This document shows, one piece after another, positions 22,566-30,388 of a stretch of DNA of 30,388 nucleotides (positions within the stretch are counted from its first letter, which is position 1; every line of letters starts with the position of its first letter). The position numbers and the translations under genes are program-made. The DNA lies in contig QFOT01000007.1 in NCBI GenBank assembly GCA_003241285.1, positions 1 through 30,388 on the forward strand. The letters are read 5' to 3'. The notes below the pieces were generated by a model. The model did no database searches. It was not told the origin of the DNA and worked only from the letters and a program-made list of their open reading frames with translations. This DNA is from Micavibrio aeruginosavorus. GTDB lineage: Bacteria; Pseudomonadota; Alphaproteobacteria; Micavibrionales; Micavibrionaceae.

Positions 22566-23933
22566 TCAGCCTGCTTCGGGAATATCGAGGCCTTCATCCT
22601 TATATTGCGCGAGTTTATTGCGCAATGTGCGGATGGAGATGCCCAGGATATTGGCGGCATGGGTGCGGTTTCCGAGCGTATGGTCAAGCGTGTTGATAAT
22701 CATATCACGTTCGACTTCGGCAATGGTGCGGCCAACCAGATTTTCGACCGCGCCGGGATTTTGAACTGCGGGCGTGGCAGAAGCAGGCGCGTTTTCAGGT
22801 TTATGCTTTTCCTGCCCGGCGGGAATTTGTGCCATGCTGCCCTGAATATTGATAGCGGTGGCTTCGATTTCATCTTCCATCGATACCAAAACGGCGCGAT
22901 GCATCGTGTTTTCGAGTTCACGAATATTGCCGCGCCAGTGGTGATTGGTAACTTTTACTTTCGATTCTTCCGAAAGGTTTTTCTTCAGAACACCGTTCAG
23001 CTCCGCATATTTCTCAACAAAGAACTGGGCGAGGGGCACGATGTCGGATTTGCGCTCACGCAAGGCAGGAAGGCGGATATTCACGACATTCAGACGGAAA
23101 TATAAATCTTCGCGGAATTCGCCTTTGGAAACGGATTCTTCAAGATTGCGGTTTGATGTGGCGATAATGCGTACGTCGACCTTAACCGGATCGTTATTGC
23201 CGATGCGGGTAATCTCACGTTCCTGAATGGCGCGCAGCAGCTTCGATTGAAGCATCGGATGCATCTCCGTTACTTCATCAAGAAGCAGTGTTCCGCCATT
23301 GGCTTCTTCGAACTTCCCCAGACGGCGGGAAACAGCTCCTGTAAAGGCACCTTTCTCGTGGCCGAAAAGTTCCGATTCCAGAAGGCTTTCAGGAATCGCC
23401 GCGCAGTTGATCGCGATGAACGGGCCATTGGCACGCTTGGATTTACGGTGAATATAGGAAGACATGACTTCCTTGCCGGTTCCGGATTCACCTGTGATCA
23501 GGATCGTCGCTTCGGACGGCGCCACTTTATCGGCGACTGCTATAACCTGCTTCATAGCCGGGTCTGCGGCAATCATCGCATTGGATTCTTCGGTGACCGC
23601 TTCTAAAATAGCAGCGATGAGATCGGCATCGGGCGGGAGCGGCACGTATTCTTTTGCGCCTTCCTGAATGGCCTTCACGGCGGTGCGGGCATCAGTGCCG
23701 ATACCGCAAGCGACTACAGGCACATGAATACGCTCGGCTTTCAAAGCCTGAATGAATTCCCCGATCTTCTGCTTGACGTCGATCATGATGACATCAGCGC
23801 CTTTGGCGTTACGCAGCGCGCCAAGCGCGGTTTCCGCATCTTCGCAATGCAGGACTTTAGCGCCGCGGGCCAGGGCAATTTTGCCTGCCGCGCTGATATA
23901 GCCCTCTAATTGCCCAACGATCATAAGACGCAT
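22566..23933 (-). CDS. flbD: Sigma-54-dependent flagellar regulator FlbD
   Basis: 455 residues: an atypical receiver domain (1-115), AAA+ domain (about 125-355) and a Fis-type helix-turn-helix at the end (about 410-450, with NRTHAANILGISIRTLRNKL). Walker A GESGTGKE (148-155) and the sigma-54 contact loop GAFTGA (195-200) are intact, so it should activate sigma-54 promoters. The receiver keeps an Asp at 52 but lacks the usual acidic pair near positions 8-9 (G7-Q8-L9), as reported for Caulobacter FlbD, which suggests non-canonical control. Its position at the end of fliF-fliG-fliH-fliN-flbD matches Caulobacter. Class III/IV flagellar genes such as flagellin are likely targets. Confidence 0.93.
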   Translation of the reverse strand: MRLMIVGQLEGYISAAGKIALARGAKVLHCEDAETALGALRNAKGADVIMIDVKQKIGEFIQALKAERIHVPVVACGIGTDARTAVKAIQEGAKEYVPLPPDADLIAAILEAVTEESNAMIAADPAMKQVIAVADKVAPSEATILITGESGTGKEVMSSYIHRKSKRANGPFIAINCAAIPESLLESELFGHEKGAFTGAVSRRLGKFEEANGGTLLLDEVTEMHPMLQSKLLRAIQEREITRIGNNDPVKVDVRIIATSNRNLEESVSKGEFREDLYFRLNVVNIRLPALRERKSDIVPLAQFFVEKYAELNGVLKKNLSEESKVKVTNHHWRGNIRELENTMHRAVLVSMEDEIEATAINIQGSMAQIPAGQEKHKPENAPASATPAVQNPGAVENLVGRTIAEVERDMIINTLDHTLGNRTHAANILGISIRTLRNKLAQYKDEGLDIPEAG

Positions 23934-23973
23934 GAAGTTTTACCTAGGTTAGTTGATGAGAATATGGAGTTTA

Positions 23974-24324
23974 TTAGCCTTGATCGGATTTGACAATCTC
24001 GGTCATCGTTACGCCGAGGCGATCTTCGACAACGACGACCTCGCCGCGGGCAACAAGGCGGTTATTGACGTAAATATCTATAGCTTCCCCGACTTTGCGG
24101 TCCAGTTCGACAACCGCGCCCCGGCCAAGTTTGAGAAGCTGTGAAACTTTCATATTTGAGCGCCCCAGAACAGCGGAAATCTGGACCGGAATATCATAAA
24201 TGGCGTTGACGTCGTTTGCCATCGGTTCGCCCGGCGCATAGGGATTGTCATCCGCCGCCGCTATCGCGTTCGGATCTTCGATTTCGTTCAGGTTCAGATC
24301 GCCTATATTATCGGAATCGGGCAT
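23974..24324 (-). CDS. fliN: Flagellar motor switch protein FliN
   Basis: C-ring protein of 116 residues. The acidic N-terminal 40 residues are followed by a SpoA domain (about 43-112) with IYDIPVQISAVLGRS, LLKLGRGAVVELD and NNRLVARGEVVVVEDRLGV, all diagnostic of FliN. FliN binds FliH-FliI complexes and shares in switching. It starts two bases after the fliH stop with GGGAGA about seven bases before the ATG. Order and spacing place it in the fliF operon. Confidence 0.96.
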   Translation of the reverse strand: MPDSDNIGDLNLNEIEDPNAIAAADDNPYAPGEPMANDVNAIYDIPVQISAVLGRSNMKVSQLLKLGRGAVVELDRKVGEAIDIYVNNRLVARGEVVVVEDRLGVTMTEIVKSDQG

Positions 24325-24326
24325 GG

Positions 24327-25070
24327 TTATTCTCCCTTGATATCAATTTGTGAATCGGTTTCAGTTTCGTCTTTTTCCAGATCTTTAGCAAGGGCGGGTG
24401 CTTGCGCATCCACGCCGCTTTCGCCGCGCTCGGAGGTTTCAGGCAGGTCCTGAGCGGTAAAGCCCGGTTTAAGTAGATTCATTATTTCATCCGCCATGAT
24501 CTGATGCTCCCGCAATGCGCCGCCATCTTTCCATGACATTCTGCAAGAGCCTCTGCCAAGTGTCTGTGATGCTTTAAAAGTCACGCGGGAGGGATCAATT
24601 GAGGAGTTGGAAAAATAGGCTTCGATATCGGCGGCATATTCTTCCGGCAATTCTATAACGATAGACGGCTGTTCCGGCTGATTGAGCAAAACCTGAGAGA
24701 TGACAGCTTTTATTTCAGTCATGCCTTCGCGTTCCGTAAAGGAAGGGAAGAGGGAGCCGAATATCGTTTCCGTTAGCGACAAAACTTCGCGCTCATAAAC
24801 GGCGGCGCGGTATTCTTCGGCTCCGATCAAAAACTTCAGTTCCTGCTGTATGACATGAGTCTGTTCGGCAAGAAACTGCTCACGGGCTTGACGCGCTTGC
24901 TCCAGTCCTGCCGCGAGGCCACGGGCATAGGCGTCTTCCTTGGCATGGCCGAGCTCATCAAGAGTAAAAAGCGGCGGCGGCTCTTCATAAATTTCAGGCT
25001 CAGGCGGCGTGTCTGGAAGATCAAAATTATTGGTATCGAAAAAGAAGCGGCGGTCTTTATGTGCGCTCAT
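24327..25070 (-). CDS. fliH: Flagellar assembly protein FliH
   Basis: A 247-residue regulator and stator-like partner of the FliI ATPase. An acidic, proline-rich start precedes a helical region (about 35-80, with ARGLAAGLEQARQAREQF). The V-ATPase subunit E-like C-terminal domain follows (about 85-205, with ALREHQIMADEIMN near its end). A further acidic tail (about 215-247) is longer than in many relatives. It corresponds to the gene once named flbE in Caulobacter. Its ATG overlaps the fliG stop by one base (TAATG), so translation is coupled. Confidence 0.88.
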   Translation of the reverse strand: MSAHKDRRFFFDTNNFDLPDTPPEPEIYEEPPPLFTLDELGHAKEDAYARGLAAGLEQARQAREQFLAEQTHVIQQELKFLIGAEEYRAAVYEREVLSLTETIFGSLFPSFTEREGMTEIKAVISQVLLNQPEQPSIVIELPEEYAADIEAYFSNSSIDPSRVTFKASQTLGRGSCRMSWKDGGALREHQIMADEIMNLLKPGFTAQDLPETSERGESGVDAQAPALAKDLEKDETETDSQIDIKGE

Positions 25071-26098
25071 TAAAAGACCATCGCATCTTCTGCGTTATTG
25101 CCTTTGGCAAGAACGATTTCACCACGCGATTCAAGATCCTTGGCGACGTTAACGACATATTGTTGGGATTCTTCGACATCTTTTAGGCGGACAGGGCCCA
25201 TCGTGCCCATATCCTCTTTCATGATTTTCGCCGCACGCTCTGACATATTGCCGAAGAAAAGGTCTTTGAGCGCTTCGGACGCGCCTTTGAGGGCAAGCGG
25301 AAGCTTGTCTTTGTCGACGGCACGAATAATGGTCTGTACGGATGTACCATCCAGTTTGCCCAAATCTTCGAATGTAAACATAAGAGAGCGGATTTTTTCG
25401 GCAGATTCGGGGGCTGACGTTTCCAGTTGTCCCATGATGCGGCCTTCGACAGCGCGTTCCAGATTGTTGAAAATTTCCGCCATAAGTTCATGGGAGTCGC
25501 GGCGGGAGGTCTTGGCGAGATTGGCCATGAACTCAACGCGCAGCGTGCGTTCGACGTCGTCGAGCACTTCTTTCTGGATCGCTTCCATGCGCAGCATGCG
25601 GTGAATGACTTCGATGGCAAAGGCATCGGGAAGGGCAGCTAAAACGCGCGCAGCGTGCTCAGAAGAGATTTTAGAGAGAACGACGGCAACAGTCTGCGGG
25701 TATTCTTTCTGAAGGAAGTTGGCGAGAACCTCTTCGTTCACGTTACCCAGTTTTTCCCACATATTACGACCAGCCGGACCGCGGATTTCCTCCATGATCT
25801 GGTTGACTTTATCCTTATTCATGCCCGCCTTGGCAAGAAGGCGTTCGGTCGATTCCATCGTGCCGATCAAGGAGTTCGTCGACGACATCTGTTCAGCAAA
25901 GTCGATAAACAGGCGCTCGACGACTGTCGAGCTGACCTTGCCAAGAGTGGACATCGTCTGTGACAGCTCCATAATCTCTTCTTCGTTCATATGCTGAAAG
26001 AGTTTGGCCGTATGATCTTCGCCTAAAGACAGCATAAAGATCGCCGTTTTTTCGGTTCCGGTTAATGTTCTGTAATCTTCACGTAAGCGCATTGCCAT
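25070..26098 (-). CDS. fliG: Flagellar motor switch protein FliG
   Basis: Rotor protein that joins the FliF ring to the C-ring and meets the stator. The 342 residues have the N-terminal FliF-binding domain (about 1-100), a middle domain with FLQKEYPQTVAVVLSKI (typical EHPQ-like segment as KEYPQ) and the C-terminal torque domain with EKIRSLMFTFEDL and DLFFGNMSERAA. The charged residues of the torque helix are kept. GGGGAGAA lies about nine bases before ATG 26098; M3 is an alternative start. It follows fliF by about 20 bases. Confidence 0.97.
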   Translation of the reverse strand: MAMRLREDYRTLTGTEKTAIFMLSLGEDHTAKLFQHMNEEEIMELSQTMSTLGKVSSTVVERLFIDFAEQMSSTNSLIGTMESTERLLAKAGMNKDKVNQIMEEIRGPAGRNMWEKLGNVNEEVLANFLQKEYPQTVAVVLSKISSEHAARVLAALPDAFAIEVIHRMLRMEAIQKEVLDDVERTLRVEFMANLAKTSRRDSHELMAEIFNNLERAVEGRIMGQLETSAPESAEKIRSLMFTFEDLGKLDGTSVQTIIRAVDKDKLPLALKGASEALKDLFFGNMSERAAKIMKEDMGTMGPVRLKDVEESQQYVVNVAKDLESRGEIVLAKGNNAEDAMVF

Positions 26099-26118
26099 TG
26101 GTTGTCAGTTCTCCCCTA

Positions 26119-27774
26119 TTAACTTTCCGAGGTCATCCAGTTACGAAGAACGGAAACTGTTTCTTCAGGGTAGGCGGCAATAATATCTTCAACTTTTTTC
26201 AGCGAAGACGCTTTAACGCGGCCTTCCACTTTTTGCACATCGATCATGCTGTCTTCTTCCGGAAGATCTGGAGATTCATAGCCGGAATATCCGCCCATTC
26301 CAGGACCGGCCAAGGCGGCCTGTGAGGGCATGCCCGGAAGAAGAGCCTGATCCGTATTGGCGTTATCGTCATCGCGCCCCGGATTGCCCTCCGATGCCAG
26401 TAGTCGCCCAACCATCGGCTGCAAAACAAGAAGGACCACGAGAACGATCATAACGGCAACCGTCAATACTTCGACGGCATCTATAATATCGCTGCGTTCA
26501 AAACCGAACATTTTGCTGCCGTCATCTTCTGGCACGACGTCGATATCGGCAAATTGCAAATTGGCAACTTCTATCGTGTCGCCGCGCTGCGTATCGAAAC
26601 CAATTGCGGACTTAATCAGGGCGGTAATACGGTCGATATCTTCCTTGGAGCGCGGCTGGTAGGTTTTCTCACCTTTGTCATTCGTGACATAAGTACCATC
26701 CAGCATAACGGCGACGGAAAGCTTTTTTACCTCTCCAGTTTCACGAACGAGATTACGCGTCGTCTTGCTGATTTCGTAATTAGTCGTTTCCTCGGTACGG
26801 CTGCTATCGGAAGTCGGCCCACCTGCCGCGCCACCGATGGCTGCGCCGGGTAAGTTGTTCTCAACCGACACATTGTCCGATCCGGCTTCAGTTTCGGAAG
26901 CCGCTTCTTCGGCTGTCTGCGTAGAGCGCACTACCTGACTGGCAGGATCGAAGATTTCCTCGTTCTGCGTCATACGGTCAAAGTTCAGATCAGCCGTAAC
27001 GGTTGCACGGACTTTCCCCAGGCCAACCGTGCGTCCGACGAGGCTTTCAATAGTTTCGGACATGCGGCGTTCATAGTCGCGGCGCATCTGGTCGGCTTTA
27101 TTGGACATCATGCTCGCGTCATCTTCACCGCCACGGGCGAGGAGTACGCCATGGCTGTCGACAATTGAAACGTCTTTGGATCTTAGATTGGGAACGGCTG
27201 AAGCGATCAGTGATTGAATACCCGCAATCTGATCCTGATCCAGAGCGCGGGTTCCTTTCAGTTGCAGAAAAACGCTGGCGCTAGCAGGGCGATTTTCACG
27301 GCTGAAAAGTTCACGCTGGGGGAGGACCAAATGAACGCGGGCGCTTTTGACATTATCGAGCGAGCCGATGGTGCGGGCCAGTTCGCCTTCAAGGGCGCGG
27401 ACCTGGTTTATGTTCTGGACAAAATTAGTTGTTCCGAAATTCGATTGCTTGTCAAAAATCTCATAGCCGAGAGAGCCGCCATTGGGGAGGCCTTCCTGTG
27501 CCAATAACATGCGGGCACGGCCTACATCTTTACTGCCTACCATCACCTTCGTAGCATCGTTGCTGATTTCGAAAGGAATTTTTAATTCTTCAAGCTTGGC
27601 GGCAACAGCGGAGGAATCTTCGGTAGAAAGATCGTTATAGAGCATTTTAAGTTCCGGCGTGGATACACGCATAGAAACGAAAACAAAGAACATTAAAAGG
27701 CCAAGCAGTACCGCGCCCATTAGGCTTAAACGCGCTGGCCCGAGTTTTTTCAATGTATCCAGAAAATTATTCAC
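26119..27774 (-). CDS. fliF: Flagellar MS-ring protein FliF
   Basis: Builds the inner-membrane MS ring on which the rotor forms. About 551 residues from GTG 27774, chosen because GGAG lies about ten bases upstream; an in-frame TTG at 27807 is poorer. The first membrane segment is near residues 16-35, followed by the ring-building domains with NDLSTEDSSAVAAKL and LLAQEGLPNGGSLGYEIFD (typical FliF). The second membrane segment is at about 440-465, and a FliG-binding tail ends VSVLRNWMTSES. It heads the fliF-fliG-fliH-fliN-flbD operon. The upstream 430 bases are AT-rich and probably hold its promoter. Confidence 0.96.
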   Translation of the reverse strand: MNNFLDTLKKLGPARLSLMGAVLLGLLMFFVFVSMRVSTPELKMLYNDLSTEDSSAVAAKLEELKIPFEISNDATKVMVGSKDVGRARMLLAQEGLPNGGSLGYEIFDKQSNFGTTNFVQNINQVRALEGELARTIGSLDNVKSARVHLVLPQRELFSRENRPASASVFLQLKGTRALDQDQIAGIQSLIASAVPNLRSKDVSIVDSHGVLLARGGEDDASMMSNKADQMRRDYERRMSETIESLVGRTVGLGKVRATVTADLNFDRMTQNEEIFDPASQVVRSTQTAEEAASETEAGSDNVSVENNLPGAAIGGAAGGPTSDSSRTEETTNYEISKTTRNLVRETGEVKKLSVAVMLDGTYVTNDKGEKTYQPRSKEDIDRITALIKSAIGFDTQRGDTIEVANLQFADIDVVPEDDGSKMFGFERSDIIDAVEVLTVAVMIVLVVLLVLQPMVGRLLASEGNPGRDDDNANTDQALLPGMPSQAALAGPGMGGYSGYESPDLPEEDSMIDVQKVEGRVKASSLKKVEDIIAAYPEETVSVLRNWMTSES

Positions 27775-27807
27775 GTTACTTAATCTCCGTCCCAATCCGT
27801 TTTGCAA

Positions 27808-28238
27808 CGGGAGCCAAGCCAGAAAGTGCCACTGATATCCACTGAATCAATAATTTAGGGCGGGAAGTGGATTTGTCAGGTACCTCTGGACTTTTTGTAT
27901 TTTTTATATGATATCAAATTTTAACTAATATTACTACAGAACATAAAAAATAATATTCTGATTCCAATGACTTAGCTAAAATTATGGGAAATTTAACGCA
28001 TCTTATGCACACTTCGTGCGCAATATTTACTAATAATTAATAATGATTACTTGATTATTAACAATATTGATTAAGTAATATTACCCATAGTAAAGTAATA
28101 GGTGCATTTTTTTATATAAAAATGTGTATTTTAATTTCAAAATAGCTTGACCTTTGTCACACGACTCTGATAGCATAATAGTAAGGGAATGTGTATGGCA
28201 GAGGAATGCCAGCACTAATAAGGTAGGGTTAGAAAACC
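27808..28238. other. AT-rich divergent regulatory region, fliF and FlaG-like genes
   Basis: No gene is visible. It holds a promoter candidate for fliF (27852-27879), a near CtrA box TTAC-N7-TTAA (28047-28061), an imperfect dyad TGCACAC-TTC-GTGCGCA (28006-28022) and many TTAA/TAAT words. For the plus-strand gene there is TTGACC (28147-28152) with TAGCAT 18 bases on (28171-28176). A GGCA-GAGGAA-TGCC hairpin (28197-28210) would lie in the leader. Confidence 0.5.
27852..27879 (-). promoter_or_regulatory. Candidate vegetative-type promoter of fliF
   Basis: On the minus strand CTGACA, 16 bases, then TAAATT: five and four of six matches to TTGACA and TATAAT. It lies about 78 bases before the GTG start of fliF. 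A CtrA half-site arrangement is not evident at this spot. Confidence 0.3.
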
Positions 28239-28697
28239 ATGATCGAAGCAATTAACGCTTCCATCTCCAATGCGCCAATCGTGCGCGCAATCGCTGAAGA
28301 AGTGTCAACTTCACAGTCGGTGAACCCTGTCCGCATTCAAAAAGCAGCTGTTACGGCGCCGTATCTGTCCCCACATGTTCGATTGTCTCCTAATGCCAAG
28401 CCGGTATTCGTTGTTCGTGATGTTGAAACCGGAACCCAGATCAAACAATTTCCGACCGAAGCACAAATCCGCGCTTACCAAAAAGCAGGAGAGGCGCGCT
28501 CGCAGGTTCAAGCTCAGTCCTCGCAGGGTGAAGTAAAAACAATTACACCCGAGCAGGCCAGGATTATGATTGAAACAAGTGTTCAATATAAAGAGGAACG
28601 CGCGGCTGTGAAGTATGACACTCAAGTGTCCGTGCCAGGTGCGAAAGATGAGAGCTACGAGCAGGCGGCACCCGCCACTTTTAACGAGCAAGCTTAA
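28239..28697 (+). CDS. FlaG-like hypothetical protein
   Basis: 152 residues without signal peptide or membrane segment. The central segment (about 52-82), KPVFVVRDVETGTQIKQFP then TEAQIRAYQKA, resembles the core of FlaG proteins, where a beta hairpin of the VVDKETGEVIRQIP type is typical. FlaG modulates filament length in some bacteria. The N-terminus (MIEAINASISNAP) and the Gln/Ala-rich C-terminus have no clear relatives. GGTAGGG lies about ten bases before the ATG. It diverges from fliF and converges with flaF, within a flagellar cluster, which supports the link. The similarity is short, so a different flagellar-associated role is possible. Confidence 0.5.
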   Translation: MIEAINASISNAPIVRAIAEEVSTSQSVNPVRIQKAAVTAPYLSPHVRLSPNAKPVFVVRDVETGTQIKQFPTEAQIRAYQKAGEARSQVQAQSSQGEVKTITPEQARIMIETSVQYKEERAAVKYDTQVSVPGAKDESYEQAAPATFNEQA

Positions 28698-28720
28698 TTT
28701 CAATTCCCAAACTATGCTGT

Positions 28721-28790
28721 TTTCCCCGCGTAAGCGGGGATCTTCATTTAGTACAGTATCACCAGATCCCCGCTTTCGCGGGGGGGGGGG
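28721..28790. repeat. Twin-hairpin intergenic repeat, copy 4, with G-run
   Basis: Hairpins CCCCGC-GTAA-GCGGGG (28725-28740) and CCCCGC-TTTC-GCGGGG (about 28768-28783), inverted to each other and about 27 bases apart. The right arm runs into 11 consecutive G (28780-28790). It lies between the converging FlaG-like and flaF genes. Confidence 0.75.
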
Positions 28791-28804
28791 AGCACAAAGA
28801 GATG

Positions 28805-29236
28805 TTATTTCGATGGCTCGGTTTTCCGGGCCATTAATCCATTTGCGACTTCGCGATTTATACTGATCAGGATGTTCAGTTTCTCCGGTTCCGGCGCAGC
28901 GAGGATTTCCATGGAGCGTTTAAAAACGAAATTAGCCAGATTGACCACATTGGTCGACAGGCTTGCCGGGCGCGCGGGGTCGCTATTGCTTACGGCGTTA
29001 TCGTAAAAAAGAACCCAGATCTGCCGGTTGTGTTTCAATGCTTCTTCAATTTTCTTCAGTCCGCCGCTTTCCCAGCCATTCTGCAGGTCCTGCAGCATTT
29101 TCGCCGCTTTCAACAATGCTTTGGCTTCGGTGGAGCGAGTGTCGTCCTGCCGCGTGCCTTGCGCTGCATAATTATGCGCCGCACTCTTGTAAGTGCTGGA
29201 CGCGTAAGGGTTAGTGTGATGTGGACGTTTTGTCAC
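28805..29236 (-). CDS. flaF: Flagellar biosynthesis regulator FlaF
   Basis: 143 residues matching the FlaF family of alphaproteobacteria: YASSTYKSAAHNYAAQGTR near the start, then a helical core with LKHNRQIWVLFYDNAV and LANFVFKRSMEIL. In Caulobacter, FlaF promotes flagellin translation or secretion and acts opposite FlbT. Its start overlaps the end of flbT by 26 bases, implying coupled expression. The C-terminus converges on a twin-hairpin repeat. Confidence 0.93.
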   Translation of the reverse strand: MTKRPHHTNPYASSTYKSAAHNYAAQGTRQDDTRSTEAKALLKAAKMLQDLQNGWESGGLKKIEEALKHNRQIWVLFYDNAVSNSDPARPASLSTNVVNLANFVFKRSMEILAAPEPEKLNILISINREVANGLMARKTEPSK

Positions 29237-29627
29237 GGTTCAATGTCACTCCGGCCAGCAATTCGGTTTCATGCGTGATCAGGTCTTTTGCTTCTCTCAG
29301 CGCCTTATAGTAATGGCCCTGAATGATCTGCTCGTTGATACGCATAAAGAAAATAGATGTACTCGGCGCAGCCTGCTGGATGATCTTCAGCATTTCAAAA
29401 TACTTTGGGTGATACTCCCGAGGGTTTCGCGCCAGATACATACATTGTACCAGAAAATAAACTTTTTTGCACGGCGTGTCGGCGTCTTCTTCCTGCAGGA
29501 CGTCCTTTTCGCGAAGAATAGGGGCTTCGCCGGAAATATGAAGCCGCGTCCGCTGGCTGTCATTGGTGATAACGGCTGTGCCGATCAGGATTTTTTCACC
29601 GGGTTTCAGGTCAATGATAAGTGCCAT
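29211..29627 (-). CDS. flbT: Flagellin repressor FlbT
   Basis: 138 residues with the family start LIIDLKPGEKILIGTAVI, then CKKVYFLVQCMYLA and the C-terminal GHYYKALREAKDLI. In Caulobacter, FlbT represses flagellin by binding the 5' leader of flagellin mRNA until the hook is complete. AAGGAGA precedes ATG 29627. It follows flagellin by 47 bases, with a hairpin in the gap, and overlaps flaF by 26 bases. Confidence 0.95.
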   Translation of the reverse strand: MALIIDLKPGEKILIGTAVITNDSQRTRLHISGEAPILREKDVLQEEDADTPCKKVYFLVQCMYLARNPREYHPKYFEMLKIIQQAAPSTSIFFMRINEQIIQGHYYKALREAKDLITHETELLAGVTLNRDKTSTSH

Positions 29628-29645
29628 GGTTTCTCCTTGGTTTAA

Positions 29646-29662
29646 GCCGGAGTTCTTCCGGC
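29646..29662. promoter_or_regulatory. Hairpin between flagellin and flbT
   Basis: GCCGGA-GTTCT-TCCGGC, a perfect 6-bp stem with a 5-base loop in the 47-base gap. No T-run follows on the minus strand, so it is more likely an mRNA stability or attenuation structure, which would let flagellin be expressed above flbT. Confidence 0.5.
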
Positions 29663-29674
29663 CAGTTATCTAAA

Positions 29675-30388
29675 TTAAAATTGCTTCAGTAAATGCTGCT
29701 GGCTTTCGGCGGCAAGCTGAACGTCGGTATCGCTCAACTGCTGGCGGATTTGCAGGGCTAGAAGATTGGCAGCTTCGTCCCCCAGATTGCCGACCGGAAT
29801 AGCTTCGGCGCCTTCTGATAAAGTAGAAATTGTGGACTGGGAAAATTCCTGACGCGTCTGGAGCAGCATCAGATCGGATGAAATGATATGGCGCAGCGTT
29901 GTGCCGATATCGATGGCGTTCATAACATCGATGCGGGCATCCTGAACTTTTTCAAGGCTGGAAAAATCGGGATTGCGAAATTCCAGGGCTTCCGGAGAAA
30001 GATCGAGGCCGGTTGTCGTAAACTGGCTTTTGCCTGCGCTGTCGAAAGACGTCGTCAGCGATTCCCCCTTGAGCAAATTGACGCCGCCGGTTGCCGGGTT
30101 GTTCACCAGCGCATCGAGTTTTTCAAGCGCGGCGGAATAGCGTGTTTCAAGTTCGGCTAGGCGGTCTTTGTTGCCGTCATAGCCGGCAGAGGTTTTAAGC
30201 GTGTCCCGGGCGCGGATAGTGATCCCGCCGGCCTCTTCCAATATTCCGATTGCGTTTTGAACCTGATCACGCGAGGTGGCGAGAGTCGAGATACTTTTCT
30301 CGACAGTATCGAGAAGTTTTTGCAAGTCCTGTGCTTTTTCGTTTAGCGATGTCACGACGATGGTTACCGGTTCACTTACGTTTTGTAA
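29675..30388 (-). CDS. Flagellin, 5' end off window
   Basis: The frame is open through the window end, so the N-terminus is missing; an internal GTG at 30355 is unlikely to be the start. The 237 residues present end with the classic flagellin C-terminal D0 helix (NLGDEAANLLALQIRQQLSD, about the last 35 residues). SLNEKAQDLQKLLDTVEKSI near the beginning matches the end of the N-terminal D0/D1 region. The central part is short, so the whole protein is probably below about 310 residues, without a large variable domain. Flagellin is the filament subunit; flbT and flaF directly downstream fit the alphaproteobacterial pattern. A hook-associated protein such as FlgL shares these ends and is less likely. 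Confidence 0.82.
   Translation of the reverse strand, partial: LQNVSEPVTIVVTSLNEKAQDLQKLLDTVEKSISTLATSRDQVQNAIGILEEAGGITIRARDTLKTSAGYDGNKDRLAELETRYSAALEKLDALVNNPATGGVNLLKGESLTTSFDSAGKSQFTTTGLDLSPEALEFRNPDFSSLEKVQDARIDVMNAIDIGTTLRHIISSDLMLLQTRQEFSQSTISTLSEGAEAIPVGNLGDEAANLLALQIRQQLSDTDVQLAAESQQHLLKQF

Noticed and set aside
25098..25604. Plus-strand open frame antisense to fliG
   Set aside because: Ser/Arg-rich composition and complete overlap with fliG indicate a shadow frame.
27816..27831. Sigma-54-like TGGCAC...GGCTT upstream of fliF (minus strand)
   Set aside because: The GG-to-GC spacing is 9 rather than the near-invariant 10, so it is probably not functional.
28047..28061. TTAC-N7-TTAA as a CtrA box in the fliF upstream region
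   Set aside because: One mismatch in very AT-rich DNA, and more than 270 bases from the fliF start; kept only as a note.
28196..28211. Sigma-54-like TGGCAGAGGAATGCCA before the FlaG-like gene
   Set aside because: Spacing is also one base short, and the sequence is better explained as a small hairpin.
1..30388. CRISPR arrays, tRNA or rRNA genes
   Set aside because: No evenly spaced direct repeats and no recognisable cloverleaf or rRNA sequence were seen on either strand by eye.

Overview
The window reads as a chromosomal segment of a flagellated alphaproteobacterium. Several markers are specific to that class: the CtrA cell-cycle regulator, the FlbT/FlaF pair beside flagellin, an FlbD-type activator, and a TipF-like EAL protein. 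The fliF-fliG-fliH-fliN-flbD order on the minus strand matches the Caulobacter fliF operon as I know it. Base composition is moderate, with a few AT-rich islands. The exact order or family cannot be fixed from the sequence alone; a Micavibrio- or Rhodospirillales-like lineage is only a guess.

Layout. 1-4200 (all minus strand): a HAD hydrolase cut by the window edge, a TipF-like EAL protein, a GxxExxY gene inside a pair of terminal inverted repeats, pyrD and pgsA. 4223-7016: ctrA (minus) diverges from fliI-fliJ (plus) across a region rich in TTAA tetramers. 7000-9800: a small AT-rich membrane protein, a FliK-like hook-length protein and another small membrane protein. 9894-12497: a metabolic patch with a pirin diverging from a VOC protein, a HAD phosphatase and a YaiI-family protein. 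12502-14398: flhF-flhG (minus), preceded by a perfect TTAA-N7-TTAA CtrA box that it shares with a divergent 897-residue DUF2339 membrane protein. 17255-19821: a methyltransferase, a predicted HExxH metalloprotein, a structured intergenic region and a VOC protein. 19822-27774 (mainly minus): flhA and the fliF-fliG-fliH-fliN-flbD operon, with a small orphan gene between them. 28239-30388: a FlaG-like protein (plus), then flagellin-flbT-flaF (minus), with flagellin cut by the window end.

Together the window encodes much of one machine. This includes the MS ring and switch (FliF, FliG, FliN), the export ATPase and its partners (FliI, FliJ, FliH), an export gate subunit (FlhA), hook-length control (FliK-like), polar placement and number control (FlhF, FlhG, TipF-like), filament and its control (flagellin, FlbT, FlaF, FlaG-like) and regulators (CtrA, FlbD).

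I did not find an unmistakably new multigene system, and no CRISPR array, tRNA or rRNA. The best leads are the GxxExxY cassette with 36-bp inverted ends, the CtrA box linking flhF to the DUF2339 gene, the HExxH gene without an ATG start, a 34-residue membrane ORF downstream of flbD, and a family of twin-hairpin repeats placed between genes.
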